A stretch of DNA of 64,000 bases from Diphasiastrum complanatum. Its lineage: Eukaryota > Streptophyta > Lycopodiopsida > Lycopodiales > Lycopodiaceae. The notes beneath the pieces were generated by a model. It searched no databases, was not told the DNA's origin, and worked only from the letters and a program-made list of their open reading frames with translations. Made by a program: the position numbers and the translations under genes. Positions 46,604-58,626 of this stretch are shown piece after piece (the stretch's first letter is position 1; every line of letters begins with the position of its first letter). The DNA lies in the NCBI GenBank assembly GCA_029204225.1, contig CM055106.1, forward strand, positions 44,055,003 to 44,119,002, written 5' to 3'.

Positions 46604-49209
46604 CTTTGTGGCATGCTTGCAAGGTAAGGCAATAAAGCTACTTATGCTCACTAAGTTAATATGAATGCAAAAGAAATTCTCACAAGATTAGCGCTATCTA
46701 AAAAGGACAACTCTTACAAGATTTGACAATTTTAATATGCATTATTCTTAAAATAAAGGAAGCCCAAGCTTATGTTTACATGATGGGAGTTTGTGCTAAA
46801 TAGCCATTTTGACTATGGGTATTTTTATAGATCAATAGCATGTTTTGAAAACCTACCCAATGGGCAACTAAAATCTATGTTCACATTGTGGGAGTTTGTG
46901 TCCAATACGTGGATTTTAATTGGTCCAATATGGATGTAAAATTTAATGTTTCCACTTGATTCAAAATTGAGCTATTGAGAAATGTATGAATCAGCACAAA
47001 TCATGGTTCAAAACCAATGGTATCCCAAAAAAATGAGAAACAATAGGACGGATTTTTTAGAAATAGTATTGAAACATATCTAACGTCTCCAATGTTTTTT
47101 TATAGTTATTAGATTGTTGATGAATACACACAATCTACAATTCCTTGTAAAAAGTCGACATCAAATTAGTGTTTACAAGTTACAATGGAGACAGTCAAAC
47201 TTCACAAAGTAAAATAATCAATTTTATTGTATGGACTCTACAATGTCCCATCATCTAGATTCCTTGTTCCAACTTCCACTTAACATTGTAGTTTACAATT
47301 TATCCATTGTCTATCATCAAAACATTCATCAGATAGTTCACTAGTTAAACATTTGAATACAAATTAAAATATTGAAAAGCAGGATAAAGAACCCGTTTTT
47401 TTTTCAGCGTCCAAATTTTTCTGGTCCGAATTAGACTTGAACATTATATTGACAAATTGATATTTGTTCGCCAACAAATGGCGGTTCATGTAAACATTAG
47501 AAGAAATAGAAGAAAAAAATTAAAGATATCTTTTGATATGACCCTCTAAGAGTCGATAGCTATTGCATCCATAAAACCTATAGCAAACTAACCTCCTAGG
47601 TTCACTAATGCAAGAGATTGGTTTGATTGCTATCTATCAATCAAAAGCTTGTCAAGGCAAAAAACAAGCACAAGGAGCACACGCTCTATCCGAGCGACTG
47701 CCAATAACTGCAAGACCATATTTACATTCTTTAACAATATAGAAGGGCAAAACAAGAGAGTTGTACACTTTACTAAAGTAAATCCAAAAGTACATTAAAA
47801 GGTAATAGTCATGGTTAATTGTTAAGTTTCCTAGTAGCCTATGTGGGTTTCTACTTGTAGGCTTGAACTGCATGTATCATACCAAGAAACCCACACTCAA
47901 GATTGCTAACATCATCAATTTTGGTGAGGCTTCCTGTGGGTAGCCAGCATGGATTGTCAAGTGTTGTATTAACACTAACAAGCTCTCTCATAATCCAAAC
48001 ACTATAACACTAACCTACCTTATAGCTTACTTAGCACTAGTCATTTAGGACCTTCTCACTGACTTGCCTTAAAGGAACAATTGATTGAAAACATCCAACC
48101 ATCTCTTGAATGCAGATGCATGCCTCTCATGCACTCACTGAGTTTTCCTCTATTGTACATCTATAAGCATATTATGTTTCCTTTCATCATTTGAGACAAT
48201 CTCCCATAGATCACGGTCATGCAGGAGCATCTCCATCTTGAGCTTCCATAGATAGAAATTCTCTGCATTGAACTTTTCTATGGCTTGGCATTGAGCAACA
48301 AATGCTATCTTGAAGGTCATGCTTCAGAACTATCAAAAACATGAAGGGATGCTTGAGAGATCATGACGAGAAGGCAAGAGTACTTATAGTTGGACAGTAG
48401 CGAGGGGGAGAAGAAAGAAAGTGCACGATAGAGGGAGAGAAGAAAACGTATCGACCATAAGTGTTGGTCCACTTCAGAAGTTGGTTTCTCAAGGAATTGT
48501 CATTTTTTACTAGGTGACCTGGAGTAGCCAGTTATCGCCTTTCTTGGGCATGGGCTTTGTGTGTGCCAGGGACCATAACAAATGTTTGGGCATAAAACAA
48601 GCGCCATTGATGGCCAAGAACTTCAAGACCATATTTACATATTGCAACACTATAGATGGCCAGACGAAGAGAGTTTACAGATTTACATCTGTATTTAAGT
48701 ACAAACAGAAATACATTAAGAAGCAGTAGCTATTGTTATTCGTTATGTTCCCTTGTAACCTACATGGGCTTCTATGTGCAGGCTGGAAGTGCATGTATCA
48801 TACCAAGAAACCCACAACCAGGATTGCTAGCATCATCAATCCTGGTGAGGCTTCACATCACATGGATAGCCAACTTGAATTGTCAAAGTGTTGGGTTAAT
48901 ACTAATGAAGCTAGAACTGCATGAGAGAGGAACCTCACTAGAAGATACTGTTGTTGTGACAAAGCAAGGACCTTCTTGCTGCAACATATGCTACGAGCCA
49001 AATCATGGCTTGGAAATCCTCAAGAAAACAATCCCTTCAAACATAACATACCATTCTTGAAGAAATATCACAGAACTTGGACATACGATAAGTTAACAAT
49101 TCGCAAGCTTTTCTGCAAAAGCTGTAAATCCAGTTCAACTATAACTTTTAGATCTTTACAGCACCTTTTCTATTCTACGGCATGTAGAGGAAGTGATTAG
49201 ATTCTGCCA
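46604..49209. other. Non-coding, with an imperfect direct duplication
   Basis: No gene seen. About 47655-47985 and 48597-48915 are diverged direct repeats: both contain CAAGACCATATTTACAT and GCATGTATCATACCAAGAAA followed by CATCATCAAT..TGGTGAGGCTTC. They lie about 940 bp apart, downstream of the NBR1-like gene on its strand, and might derive from an old duplication of its 3' flank. Confidence 0.6.
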
Positions 49210-49258
49210 CTAAAGAACAGCCACCTCCGACTTGTCAAGAATCTCCCATGGCTCTTGC
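49210..49258 (-). other. Candidate last exon of NBR1-like gene
   Basis: After an acceptor-like TTTGTTTGCTGCAG (ending at 49259), one frame reads QEPWEILDKSEVAVL and stops at 49210. WEIL fits the W-x-x-L pattern of ATG8-interacting motifs. The phase does not join exon 49727-49581 directly, so an unseen exon or another reading would be needed. This is a suggestion only. Confidence 0.2.
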
Positions 49259-49580
49259 CTGCAGCAAACAAAAGTTACATCAATATACAGACGACATTTA
49301 GAACCAATGACACAACGTGCATAGAAGCCAAGAACGAGGCGCCATCAATCAGGAAATCATCTAGTTGGGAATTTATGGGCGTAATAAACTGGATTGGTGA
49401 TGACGTAGTGCTCTGACTTAGCTATGATTCTGAAGGTGTGAAGTGTACTCCTAGCTTTAGCCTTCGAAGTAAATACTTCCTGGAATTGTGTTGACAAAAT
49501 CCACATAACCAACTAAAGCCAGGACATTGATTAGACTACAGGATGCTTGTGTGCAAAGAGAATGCATGATTGAACAGTAC

Positions 49581-52177
49581 CTCAATCAAAACCCAGGCTC
49601 TATGACCGAACTTTTCTCCAGTGGGTATCATCAGACGCCAGTGAGAGGCATAAAGGCCAGGTTCAGTTGGAGCAACCAGGTCAAGGGAGACGTCTATCTC
49701 ACACTCTGGATGAACAACATTAAACAGCTGCACATTGCAACATTTTTTCTCACCATCTTCAGCTGAAAAAACTGATGTTACCAAGAACAGAAAACTAGAA
49801 AAAAGAGGCAGATAAACTTTAGTCACAAAGATCCTGTGATCAGGGTTCACCTCCGCAATGACTGCCTCGAATGAGCCTAGATTGTCTCCAGCTACACGCA
49901 CAAGCTTTGTGCCCGAAGGCCATGCATATTTACCGCTGTTTTTAAGACGCCATGTTTTAATGAACCTAGTCCCAAGTGGAAAGGGCGTCCCCTCTGGAAC
50001 CGTCACATCCTGTACAACGCGGCTGTCCAGTTTGCCCTTCAAATTTTGATTAGGAGCGATTCTGGAAGTAGGATTTCCCAAAGATGCTGTAGTGGCCATG
50101 GTTGATTGCATAGAAGCATTTGAAATCTGCACCAGAAGCACTTCCAAATTGATGCACAGGATGTTGAAATGGAAGGAGAGAAATACAAAAAAGCATATAT
50201 TCTTCCTGCAACAGTACAAAGATTTAGCAAGGCTAAGGATGGTCGACTCAAACCTCGCCAGGAACAATTGAGGGAATAGTGTTCCCTCTACTGTATTGGA
50301 AGCCAGCTTGTGGTGAGCTATATTTGAAACTAGCTAGTGGCGAGACAATGTTCGTTTCGGATTTAGAATTTACTTGAAAATACTCATCCTTCTTCCATGT
50401 GTTCTTATAGCAATTGCCACAAAGGTCATAATCATATTTCCTGTGCAGACAAAATGCTTCACCACATCAGAACGAGTGAATCTGTGTTCTCTGAGATTTA
50501 GTACGTCAGTCTGCAAAACAAACGATTAGTCCTTCCAATAAGCAGCACGCCTGCAAAGGGCTCCTGTCCTCTCCTGGAGGTCAGGAGTCCATAGAAATTA
50601 ACTTCACAAAAGAGAACATATAAGAAAAAGCAAAGAAACAATTAGCGTGACGAGACATCTTTAAACAAGAGCTAACCTGTTAGATTTAAATCTTGATCCA
50701 ACGATAGGAAACATGTTGCACATATCACATCGAACACCATCGTGTATGAGGGAACTACAAGGCATCCGAACTTCCGCTGAAGGTGCGAGCTTACTTATGG
50801 AAACTGGTACAGCCAAATTTTCATCTAATTTGCCCTCACTGTTTGCAGAATTTAATGAGAAAATACTTGTTAGCGCCTCATTTTTCAAATTATCGGGCAA
50901 GACATAAGCCTCATCCTGCTTACTTTTATCTGCGAAGCCTGTTGTACTAAACCTTGAAAGGGAACTAGACTTCAGGAAAGACGTTTGGTCATTGAAAGGA
51001 CTCCAATTATTTGCTGTATCAAAGCTGGAAGAGGAAATAGACCTCAGGGAAGATGTTTGATCATTAAAGGGATTTAGGTCATAGCTGGAGCTGAAATTGA
51101 TGAATGAAGCAGCAGGCGCGAATTGGAGGGGAACATCCTTGGCCTCTAGTTCAGTTTTCTCATCGGATTCAACCTTTTCTTGATCGCAAGAATCTGAACT
51201 AGTGTTAGCAGCTTTTCTCCGGGAGAAAATATGAGGAGCATTAAGTGAATGTGCTTCCTGACTTTGAATGTGCTTGTCCATGCCTTCAAATCCATCCTCA
51301 TCAACGTGCATCTTCTGCTTGGACTCATTGTGTTCAGTGCTTTGATTGCTGTTACTTTTCGTCTTTGGAGCAACATCTAAACGCAAAGGATTCAATCCTT
51401 CTTTAACAAGAGCATACTCAATGTCTTCGTCCTCACCAATCGTTACCTCATCTTTGTCCCTGTCTACATAAGTTACTGAAAACTTCAAGCTGGATGGGAG
51501 CTGGAATATCTCTCTAATCTTCGATTCAAGCTTACAATACGTCAGATCTGGTCCACCGGCATCTGGCCGACTTTGAACAGAAACTCGCCGAAGTACCCCG
51601 TCATATTTAATCTGAAATAAAACAAACGATAGACACAAAAGACCTTATCAAAACGAAATGTTAGCAAAAGCCAAAATACATGTATTTTTATCACAACTGC
51701 AGCCAGCAAATCTTTTACTTTTAAATTTGCTTGAAATTACTTTCCATTTCAGAAATCGGTAAGATTACTCATCATAATTAAGATTCAGACTTAAGGACAC
51801 ATAAGGATTTGAGCTAATATAGGTCCTGTACACCTCGACCTCACCTTCAAGATGCAGGCCATGGATTGACGAATAATTAGATTAGCTTAAACGTACGGCC
51901 TAAATTGCTCGACAGAAGGTTTATCTTCTCGCCTTCAATATACATGTCTTGAACGGATGAACGAACAGATTGCATATTCGTACGGCCTTAGTATCTTAAA
52001 GAGAGTACAGTTTTCTCACCTTCAAGAATGAACGGCCTATATTTCTCTGACAGATAACTTAGTCTTCTCATATTCAAGATATAGACCATGGACAAATGAA
52101 TAACCAAATTTGCGTAGAAATACGGCCAAAATACCCCAACAGAAAGTTGCTTTTCTCACCTTCAAGATATAGTCCAT
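49581..52177 (-). CDS. NBR1: NBR1-like selective autophagy receptor, C-terminus unresolved
   Basis: NBR1 links ubiquitinated cargo to ATG8 on autophagosomes. Exons (minus): 52177-52160 (ATG, MDYILK), 51611-50677, 50440-50254, 50126-49851 and 49727-49581. All five junctions have GT/AG and matching phase. Residues 7-86 form a PB1 domain (basic IKYDG..RR start; acidic YVDRDKDE and GEDEDIEY). A Ser/Asn-rich linker follows, with PFNDQTS twice. A ZZ zinc finger starts CDMC at 301-304 and is completed across the intron by CGNC at 325-328. The FW (four-tryptophan) domain is at about 413-521 (TWRLKNSG, WPSGTKLV, YASHWRLM, RAWVLIE). Plant NBR1 proteins usually continue with an ATG8-binding motif and UBA domains; neither could be placed beyond 49581, so about 521 residues are supported. 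The TATA box, 5' UTR exon and intact frames suggest a live gene, possibly shortened. Intron 1 holds tandem copies of the start exon. Confidence 0.88.
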
Positions 52178-52201
52178 TGACGAATGAATTATCAGAAATC
52201 G
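51841..52201 (-). repeat. 88-bp tandem copies of the first coding exon
   Basis: Plus-strand unit starts (TCACCTTCAAG or close variants) are at 51841, 51929, 52016, 52068 and 52156, with spacings 88, 87, 52 and 88. Each unit holds the exon with splice donor and the following TACGGCC...TTCTC intron segment. The rightmost unit has a good acceptor (CTCTTCACAG), ATG and donor, and is taken as the used exon. The leftmost keeps an ATG frame (MACILK) and donor. The middle ones have lost ATG or GT. Confidence 0.85.
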
Positions 52202-52369
52202 CTGTGAAGAGACGAAAGTAATCAAACTGAAGTTGCCAATCCAGGGTTCATCCTACATTGCTGCTGCTCCACCAGATCAGAGGGGAATCGCCCAGATGCC
52301 AAAAGCCAAGCATATCACAGGCTGATATGCAATTGCCAAGCATATTACTAACAGATAGAGCTTTCTTAC

Positions 52370-52560
52370 CGGCAATTCTGATACGTCCTTGATCAGGTAT
52401 GTTCGCTGCATAAGCAGTAGGCCTAACCATAACGCGTCGTGATTCGTGTTCTTCGCGTAAAGTCTTCCGCCTTTTGCCTCTTCTCCCGGGAGAGTTCAAG
52501 CAAGTCAAATCGGGATGCCCAAAACAAGCCTTTCACCTTTTCAAGTAAAGGTCATCTTTT
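52370..52560 (-). other. Predicted 5' UTR exon with upstream frame
   Basis: GC-rich minus-strand sequence downstream of a TATA box, ending in a consensus donor (GCCG|GTAAGA at 52370/52369). An ATG at 52508 opens a frame of 46 codons in this exon. Spliced to 52201, it would run on past the main ATG and stop just inside the next exon, about 61 codons in all. This could be a regulatory upstream frame. The 5' end of the exon is estimated from the TATA position. Confidence 0.45.
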
Positions 52561-52588
52561 CAGTGACGACCCCGTCACCTTTCGAAAG

Positions 52589-52598
52589 AAATATAAAA
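52589..52598 (-). promoter_or_regulatory. TATA box of NBR1-like gene
   Basis: TTTTATATTT on the minus strand, about 30 bp upstream of a GC-rich region that leads into the predicted 5' UTR exon. Confidence 0.5.
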
Positions 52599-52599
52599 G

Positions 52600-52964
52600 T
52601 CGGTACGGAAATTGAACATAAAAAGTCAGCTGAAGACCAGGCCTAAATTTCACCCTATGCGCCAGCTCAGAAACCTCTTTTAAATTATTTAAAAAATTTG
52701 CAACTTTTAAAGCTTCTCCAAATTTTTACATATTACTCATTTAAAAGAATGAATAAACACCACGGTGCATTTATTTATAAAAAAAATTAATAGGTACATT
52801 GATCATAAATATATATATATATAGGTCCCCCAAAGAAAAGTTTAACCTAATCCCAAAGAAAAGTTTAACCAAATGTAACCTTAAACAAGAGCGAAGCTTG
52901 CACTAAAACTAAAATTAATCCAATCCTGACATTTAAAAAACAAGGTGCAAAAACTATGATGATG
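52600..52964. other. Non-coding
   Basis: AT-rich, with a TATATATATATA stretch near 52810 and a short direct repeat AATCCCAAAGAAAAGTTTAACC (two imperfect copies near 52828 and 52850). No gene seen. Confidence 0.55.
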
Positions 52965-53659
52965 TCAGTGGGAGTCTGCCAACTGACTGGAGCATATCAA
53001 AAAAGTGAAAGGTGGTGCGTCGGCTAATGAAGGGAGATGAGATGTAGCAGACCCACCAGCCATCGTCGCCCGTTGCAAAGCAATGGAATTACAAATACCT
53101 TGACACTCTATTGCCCGACGGAAACACATGCGAAGAAATTCCTCAAAGCGTCGATGCAAGGTGCCATAAGTCTCAATTGCCAGGGGAATGAAAGCATCAG
53201 TAGGGTGCCTGTCGGAGTAGTTTTTTTTCCTTCTCTTGTGCTGCCACACTTCTCCTGGTGTGAAGGCAGAGCGAGGCAGTAGGTCACCATGCGTGGGATC
53301 AACAACAACAACAACATCTGCCAAAGTACGAAGCCCATCTCGGGAGAGGACAGTGTCAACACGGTTGCAGGAAGAGTGGGACGGGGCAGGAGGAAGGACA
53401 TGAGACTGCTCTTGAGGACATGGAATCCTCTATCTCTGGCTATAGTGGTCACTACATCTCTAACAACATCATGCGTAGCTGTACGCTCACTATTAGAAGG
53501 ACAGCGGAGGAAGTGGATAGCAAGAGCATCAATAGGCTGACCACAAACACACATGGAGAGACCCAAGGCGGAAGGATGAGGTAGCCCCAAGCGAAGACGA
53601 AGATGATCAAAGACAACCGAAAGGAAGAAATAACAGGCCGAGCTGACAATGGTATCCAT
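52965..53659 (-). pseudogene. C-terminal part of RT-like (non-LTR type) protein
   Basis: The minus strand starts at about 53600 with HLRLRLGLPHPSALGLSMCV, then CVCGQPIDALAIHFLRC, a C-x-C...H...C zinc-binding motif, and ATHDVVRDVVTTIARDRGFH. A frameshift near 53360 leads to ADVVVVVDPTHGDLLPRSAF and AFIPLAIETYGTLHRRFEEF. The order (zinc motif, then an Asp-containing ADVVVVDP strand and a Glu-containing IETYG strand with Lys/Arg-rich sequence between) resembles the restriction-like nuclease tail found after some reverse transcriptases. No RT domain is present. A short (GTT)n run lies within the ADVVVVV segment. The frameshift makes it a remnant. Confidence 0.5.
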
Positions 53660-54229
53660 GTTGTATCACTCTTTTTTCATGTTTGATAGTTAAAATTTAG
53701 ACTCAACGTTTGTCTTTCAATTTGATATCGAAAGCAAATGGAGTCTTTTTTTATTCGACAATCTATTTCTCCATTTGATTTATGGTCCCAACCTTTGTCC
53801 ATAAGTTTTGACAATGTATCATCTGACAAATCACAAATAATGTCGGTGTTCTATGCACATTTGCAATCGAGAAAAATCAACAAATACATTCAAAGAAATA
53901 AACCAACTTAATCGAACAATTTTGGACCCAGTACTTATTTTCATAGAATTCTTTACATCAGTAAAGAGCTTGCATCGAAATGATTTTGAAACAATATTGT
54001 CAAGAGTAATCCATTCTTTACTATCCAAGCTTGGAAGTGGAAGGGCCTCAAGATACCCAAATCTTCCATGCATATCTGGAATGTAAAGTGATTCATAAAA
54101 ATAGATTTCACTATCGGCAAGTTCTTTTGAAGATCGGCCTTTGTACTACAATTTTTCTATATCTAAATGTATGACATTCTTCTTTTACCATTCTTCTTGT
54201 TGGTTAGTATCTTTGCTAGGGTTAAGGGC
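53660..54229. other. No recognisable gene
   Basis: AT-rich. The 77-80-codon open frames on both strands at 53831-54086 are mirror images of each other and show no motif. Confidence 0.5.
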
Positions 54230-57034
54230 CATCCTTCCACACCCATCAATGGCCATCCTTCCACACCCAAAGGCCTAAATCACGCTTGTAAGTTCTATGG
54301 AGACATCTCTGAAGCTGAAAAGTTAAGGTTGTTTCCAATTATTCTCAATGGTGATGCGAAAGAGTGGTATTTGTATCTAGAGAGTACCAATATTGAGTCA
54401 TGGGAAACCATAGAAAAATCTCTCATCAAGAGATTCAAACCATCTAGGCTGACCCAAAGCCCATTTAGCCAAATGACTCAGATCAAAATGAAGGGCAAGG
54501 AGTCGGTACGCACCTATTCGGAGCATTTTAAACGTCTCAAGGTAGAGTGTGTTGACGATACAATCACCAGAAAAAAAAATGGCCATTAAATTATTCCTAG
54601 TCGGGTTACCCAAGACCATTAGAAGATAATTGAAACCCGCAGACTCTTACCAGAGTCTTATTATCCAAGGTTGATCGCTCCCCCATCCAAAACAATAGTC
54701 TTTTGTAGAGAATCAACATATTGCTACATCGTCTATCACACAAGTTGATTCTAACTACATAGACCCAGCGATGTATTATCTAGAAGATACCAACGTGCTT
54801 GCTCATCAAGTTGATCCATTTGCACCTTACTAAAATTAGTAGTATTAGATGTGTCTAGGATCGTCTAGTCTTACTGATTCTTTTGTCATCCACTAATACA
54901 TAGTTGCTTCCAATCCAAATACAGTTACATCCTATCTAGCAATCACGTAAGGTCTATCTCAAACATCATTCATAGATAAGACCGAGACTGTACCACCTCA
55001 GATCTATGTCTTCATTATGTCTCCATGACCAAAGAATTGATATCATACCCTGGAGCCAAGTTTTGAGCTACCACCTGATGAATCATGAGTTTTGCGTCTA
55101 GATGATAACCCGTATGTTTTATCTGAGTGAAAGTAATCTAAGACATAATTGTCTTATTACATGCTACGTAAATGTTATATGTTATCAATTGTTTTTCTTT
55201 TGTAACACTGTAGCTATGGCCTTGTGCCAAGTTCGATACTAGATTGCAAGAGTTTGGTCTAAGAGTGTCATGCAAATCCTTCTATAGAGGTATCTGCTAC
55301 AATTTTTCATTTTTTCTCTTATTTCAAGTTTTGTCTTGTCAACTATGTCGTTTGTTGCTACCTATTTGTTTGTTCTATTGTCGTATGGTTTGGTGTGTTT
55401 TCTTTTGCAGCAGCACTATAGGTGATATTTCATCAGCCATTTTATTCTACCTCTACACACACAAATTTTCATTAAGATATATCTCTACATCTTTACCAAT
55501 GATTTCAACAACTTTCCATATGAACAAAAAGAGCAGTCAAGGACTTCAACAACAAATGCTCAGTTTGGCAACAAAACGAGCATCTTATCAGGCTACAACC
55601 ATGATCTAGCAAAAGATCCATTTTCCCAACAAGATGGAATTTCCACGACAACACCAACACTGCCATTTGCAATAAGCAATTGGTTTTACGTAAGCGCTAC
55701 AATATCCATGCTTTTCCAATTGCCTCACCATGGCCATCAAATCATCAATAAAGTGGCAACTTGTACCAGTGAAGGGCTCTCAAGTCACATCAAAGGCAAA
55801 ATCTATGTGCAAACCAATGCAGACAACAAGTGTACCTACCAATGCCAACAACGATGCTTCATTGGCAAAATGTACATTGAGCAGTGGTAATCGTGTCTCA
55901 AGACCATACTATCGTTGTTGTACATCATCCATTCGATCATCTGTGGAGGTCGCAATAAGCACAAGTCATCATTGAGTGAACTCCCGTAGGCCTACGTAAA
56001 CTGAAGGACTCTCAAGTCAGTCAGAGATTGAAGTTATGAGCACACAACCTCAATGACAAAGCTATTTTCAAAGACGAGCAATGATGATTCCGTGGAGAAT
56101 TGTACAAAGAGCATTGGTTATAGTGGACAGATATGAGAAATCACACAAGACTCATATCATTCCTTTTTTCTATCCATTCATTCCCTCATGTTCCACCATT
56201 TAATACATCTTGAAACTTCATCTAACTTTCTCCATCCTTGTCTCAAATTCTCGTTCCGCCCGGATGGATCAATCTGAACTTGCTCTCATTTATCAGCTAC
56301 AATACTTCATGAAGCAGACAAATCTACGATAGCTGTAGCATACCACTGATATAGTTCAACGCTTGAAGCAACAAAATCAAGGATGTTACAGGTTCTCAAC
56401 AATGATTATGAGCCATGTCTTAAGTTCCCAAAAAAAAAAAATCGACAAGTTAACAACCTGCTGATCATTCAAATGAAAAAAAAAAAAAAAAACAATGCCA
56501 TACACGCCTCTATTCATTTGCGACCGCTTGAAGAGTTCTTGAACTCTGTGAAGAATTCAAACAACTACAACAAACATCAAACGGGAAACCTCTGCTGACA
56601 AAAGTGCTTTTGTAAGACAGTAATGAGCAAAGGAATTTTGATCCACCCAGCAACATCCATCTATCCACCTTCACCACTTCCGAGATTACAACACTCCTTG
56701 TCACACCCAATCCATCTTCCTCTATCCGCTGTTTAGTAACCCCTTTGTGGCATTCACATCATGTCTCAAGAAATATTAAGCTCGTGTACATCATCTGCTG
56801 AATCATCTGCGTGAGCAATTGGAAGCAAGTCATCAACGAGCCCACTCCAACCTGATTCAATTCAAATCTTCTGGAGATGCTTGTACTTCAAAGCTTCATC
56901 TCCTACGGAACAGCACTTTACAAAAAGTTCAACATCTACAAGCTGCACTGACTTTGACTCCTCCAGCACCATAAGGAGCGGGGTCTTAACATTGTACTTG
57001 GCGTGGGACCGCAAGTTCTTAACGGAGGGGATAA
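54230..57034 (+). mobile_element. Gag-only Gypsy-type element, right copy
   Basis: Homologous to 34.8-37.55 kb. It is shorter because the gag linker, knuckle and most of the Pro/Gln tail are deleted: sequence matching 35270 jumps directly to sequence matching about 35790 (near 54648). After the shared part ends near 56405 about 600 bp of unmatched sequence leads to a polypurine tract and an LTR start. No pol domain is seen. Confidence 0.65.
54284..54640 (+). pseudogene. Gypsy gag, right copy, internally deleted
   Basis: HACKFYGDISEAEKLRLFPI, LNGDAKEWYLYLES, KSLIKRFKPSRLTQSPFSQM and IKMKGKESVRTYSEHFKRLK follow without a break to 54589, so this copy reads through the position where the left copy has a frameshift. 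An A-rich slip (AAAAAAAA near 54572) then shifts the frame. The capsid C-terminal part and knuckle are missing. Confidence 0.82.
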
Positions 57035-57199
57035 TGTAGGCTGATATTCCAAGGAATATTCTAGCCATCCTACAGAACATCTTTAAAAATACAAGCATGA
57101 TAGAATTTTAACGCAGAACTTGCCCATCAAGTTTAGGCTTTTACTTTATCCGTAATGGCTTAAGTTATTCAGTTCTAAGTTTAAATTGTCATGGGCACC
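57024..57199 (+). repeat. Polypurine tract and truncated Gypsy LTR
   Basis: GGAGGGGATAA (57024-57034) precedes TGTAGGCTGATATTCC at 57035. The next 165 bp match 24156-24320. The LTR breaks off at about 57199, where Copia protease sequence begins. Confidence 0.75.
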
Positions 57200-57672
57200 A
57201 TCTACACGACCGATGATAGTGAGTGTGCAATCAAAGGGATTGGCACAATTCCTATTTTTCTCTCTACAAATAGGAATGTTCATTTGGAGGATGTCTTGTT
57301 TATTCCATCTATTACCAAGAATTTGCTTAGTGTGAGTCAAATGCTAAGTAAAGGCCTCAAGATGGAGTTTGATGGAGATGTTTGATGATCAAAAGGAAGG
57401 GTGTCTTGATTGGAAAAGGTAAAAGACAAGGGAAGTTGTTCAAACTAGATGCTTGTGTTATTGCTAACCAAGTTGGATGTGTTGCAAGGGAGAAAATACC
57501 TATTCAAGATGTCTGGCATAAAAGGATGGGACACCTCAACTTCAAGTCATTGGAGGTAATGGCTGGAAAGAAGATTGTGAGAGGTCTTCCAAGTTCCTTA
57601 AGTGGCATCAAATATTTTTGTGAGTCTTGTGCTTTGTCTAATTCACATAGACTACCTTGTACTAGATCTATA
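57200..57672 (+). pseudogene. Copia element G, left part
   Basis: Starts inside the protease C-terminal region (IYTTDDSECAIKGIGTIPIF), then VLFIPSITKNLLSVSQMLSK. A stop and frameshift come near 57383. The GAG-pre-integrase part follows (VWHKRMGHLNFKSLEVMAGK) with the C..C end of the integrase zinc finger (CESCALSNSHRLPC). The frame is cut at CTATA (57668-57672) by element H and resumes at 61695. The first part of this element, with gag, is missing where it meets the Gypsy LTR at 57199. Confidence 0.87.
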
Positions 57673-58236
57673 TGTCATGTGCCAACCTTAGCATTGAAAC
57701 ATCTAATCCATTCATGAACATCAAATTACAATAAAAAAAATAAGTTATCAAGAAAATAAGCCAAAAATCAAGAAACTAGACAAAAGTAACAAACCTTCAC
57801 CAAAATAGGCAAAGTAAGGTTTCATTATTCATGATTATTGATCATTCACAAGATAGGGGCCTGATTATAGAGCATGATCATAGCTCTCATGTGATTTTAG
57901 GCACATGAACCACTTTCTTCATCAAGAAAGCTCTCCAAGAGAAGCTCCAAGATCTCTTAGAACTCAAAATTACAAAATGAACAATGGCCTCCAAATTTAG
58001 CACAACCTCAGCTATTTATAGTGGTCATTTGTGCCTCTACTATAAGTTTGGGACCTTATTTAGTTAAATTGGGCCTTACAACCATTATTACAATTCTGCT
58101 ATTCTCAATTATAGCGAGGTTGTTCGAACCACTTTATTAATTGTCCTATTGACTAGTTCTAATCTAATTTAGCTCCATGGCTATATTTAGCAATTCATTA
58201 GTAAGCTCATGGGCTAATTACATGCAGCACATGACA
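57673..58236 (-). repeat. 3' LTR of element H, with polypurine tract beside it
   Basis: 564 bp with TGTCATGTGC/GCACATGACA inverse ends. The polypurine tract (GCTTAAAGTAGGGGGAG on the minus strand) is at 58253-58237. A TATA-like CTATAAATAGC lies on the minus strand at about 58023. Confidence 0.9.
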
Positions 58237-58626
58237 CTCCCCCTACTTTAAGCATTTTTGCCCACAAAAATGAAGACCATGTAGTCCTTTGTTGAGTACC
58301 ATGTCTCGTGAATCCTTTGGTGGTAGTCGAAGATATTTGGCCAGCTTGAGTAAGAAACATCTTTTCTTGTATTATTCTTGGCAATAGCCATCTACCATCA
58401 GATTTTGTTGTCTCAACATATTAGCGTAGAACAAAGTTGCAACGAAAAATCTTCGTAAAGAACTTTTGATCTACAATTGATCCCATAGATTTGATAAGAT
58501 CACTGAAGAAGAGATTAATGAAACACAGGAAAGCCACAAGTTGCATTAGTTCTGCATGGGTTGACATAATCCAAGCAATAGACATTCGAAAGACTTCTTC
58601 CTCAGTATCTTCCTAGATTGGATGGG

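Noticed and set aside
50133-50220. Acceptor at GTTGCAG (near 50211) for the FW exon
   Set aside because: It looks like a good acceptor, but the resulting frame joins out of phase with the FW domain and stops. The acceptor at 50127 keeps phase.
49527-50251. Open frames on the plus strand and alternative minus frames over the NBR1-like exons
   Set aside because: Shadows of the spliced gene; the chosen frame matches PB1, ZZ and FW with correct splice phases.
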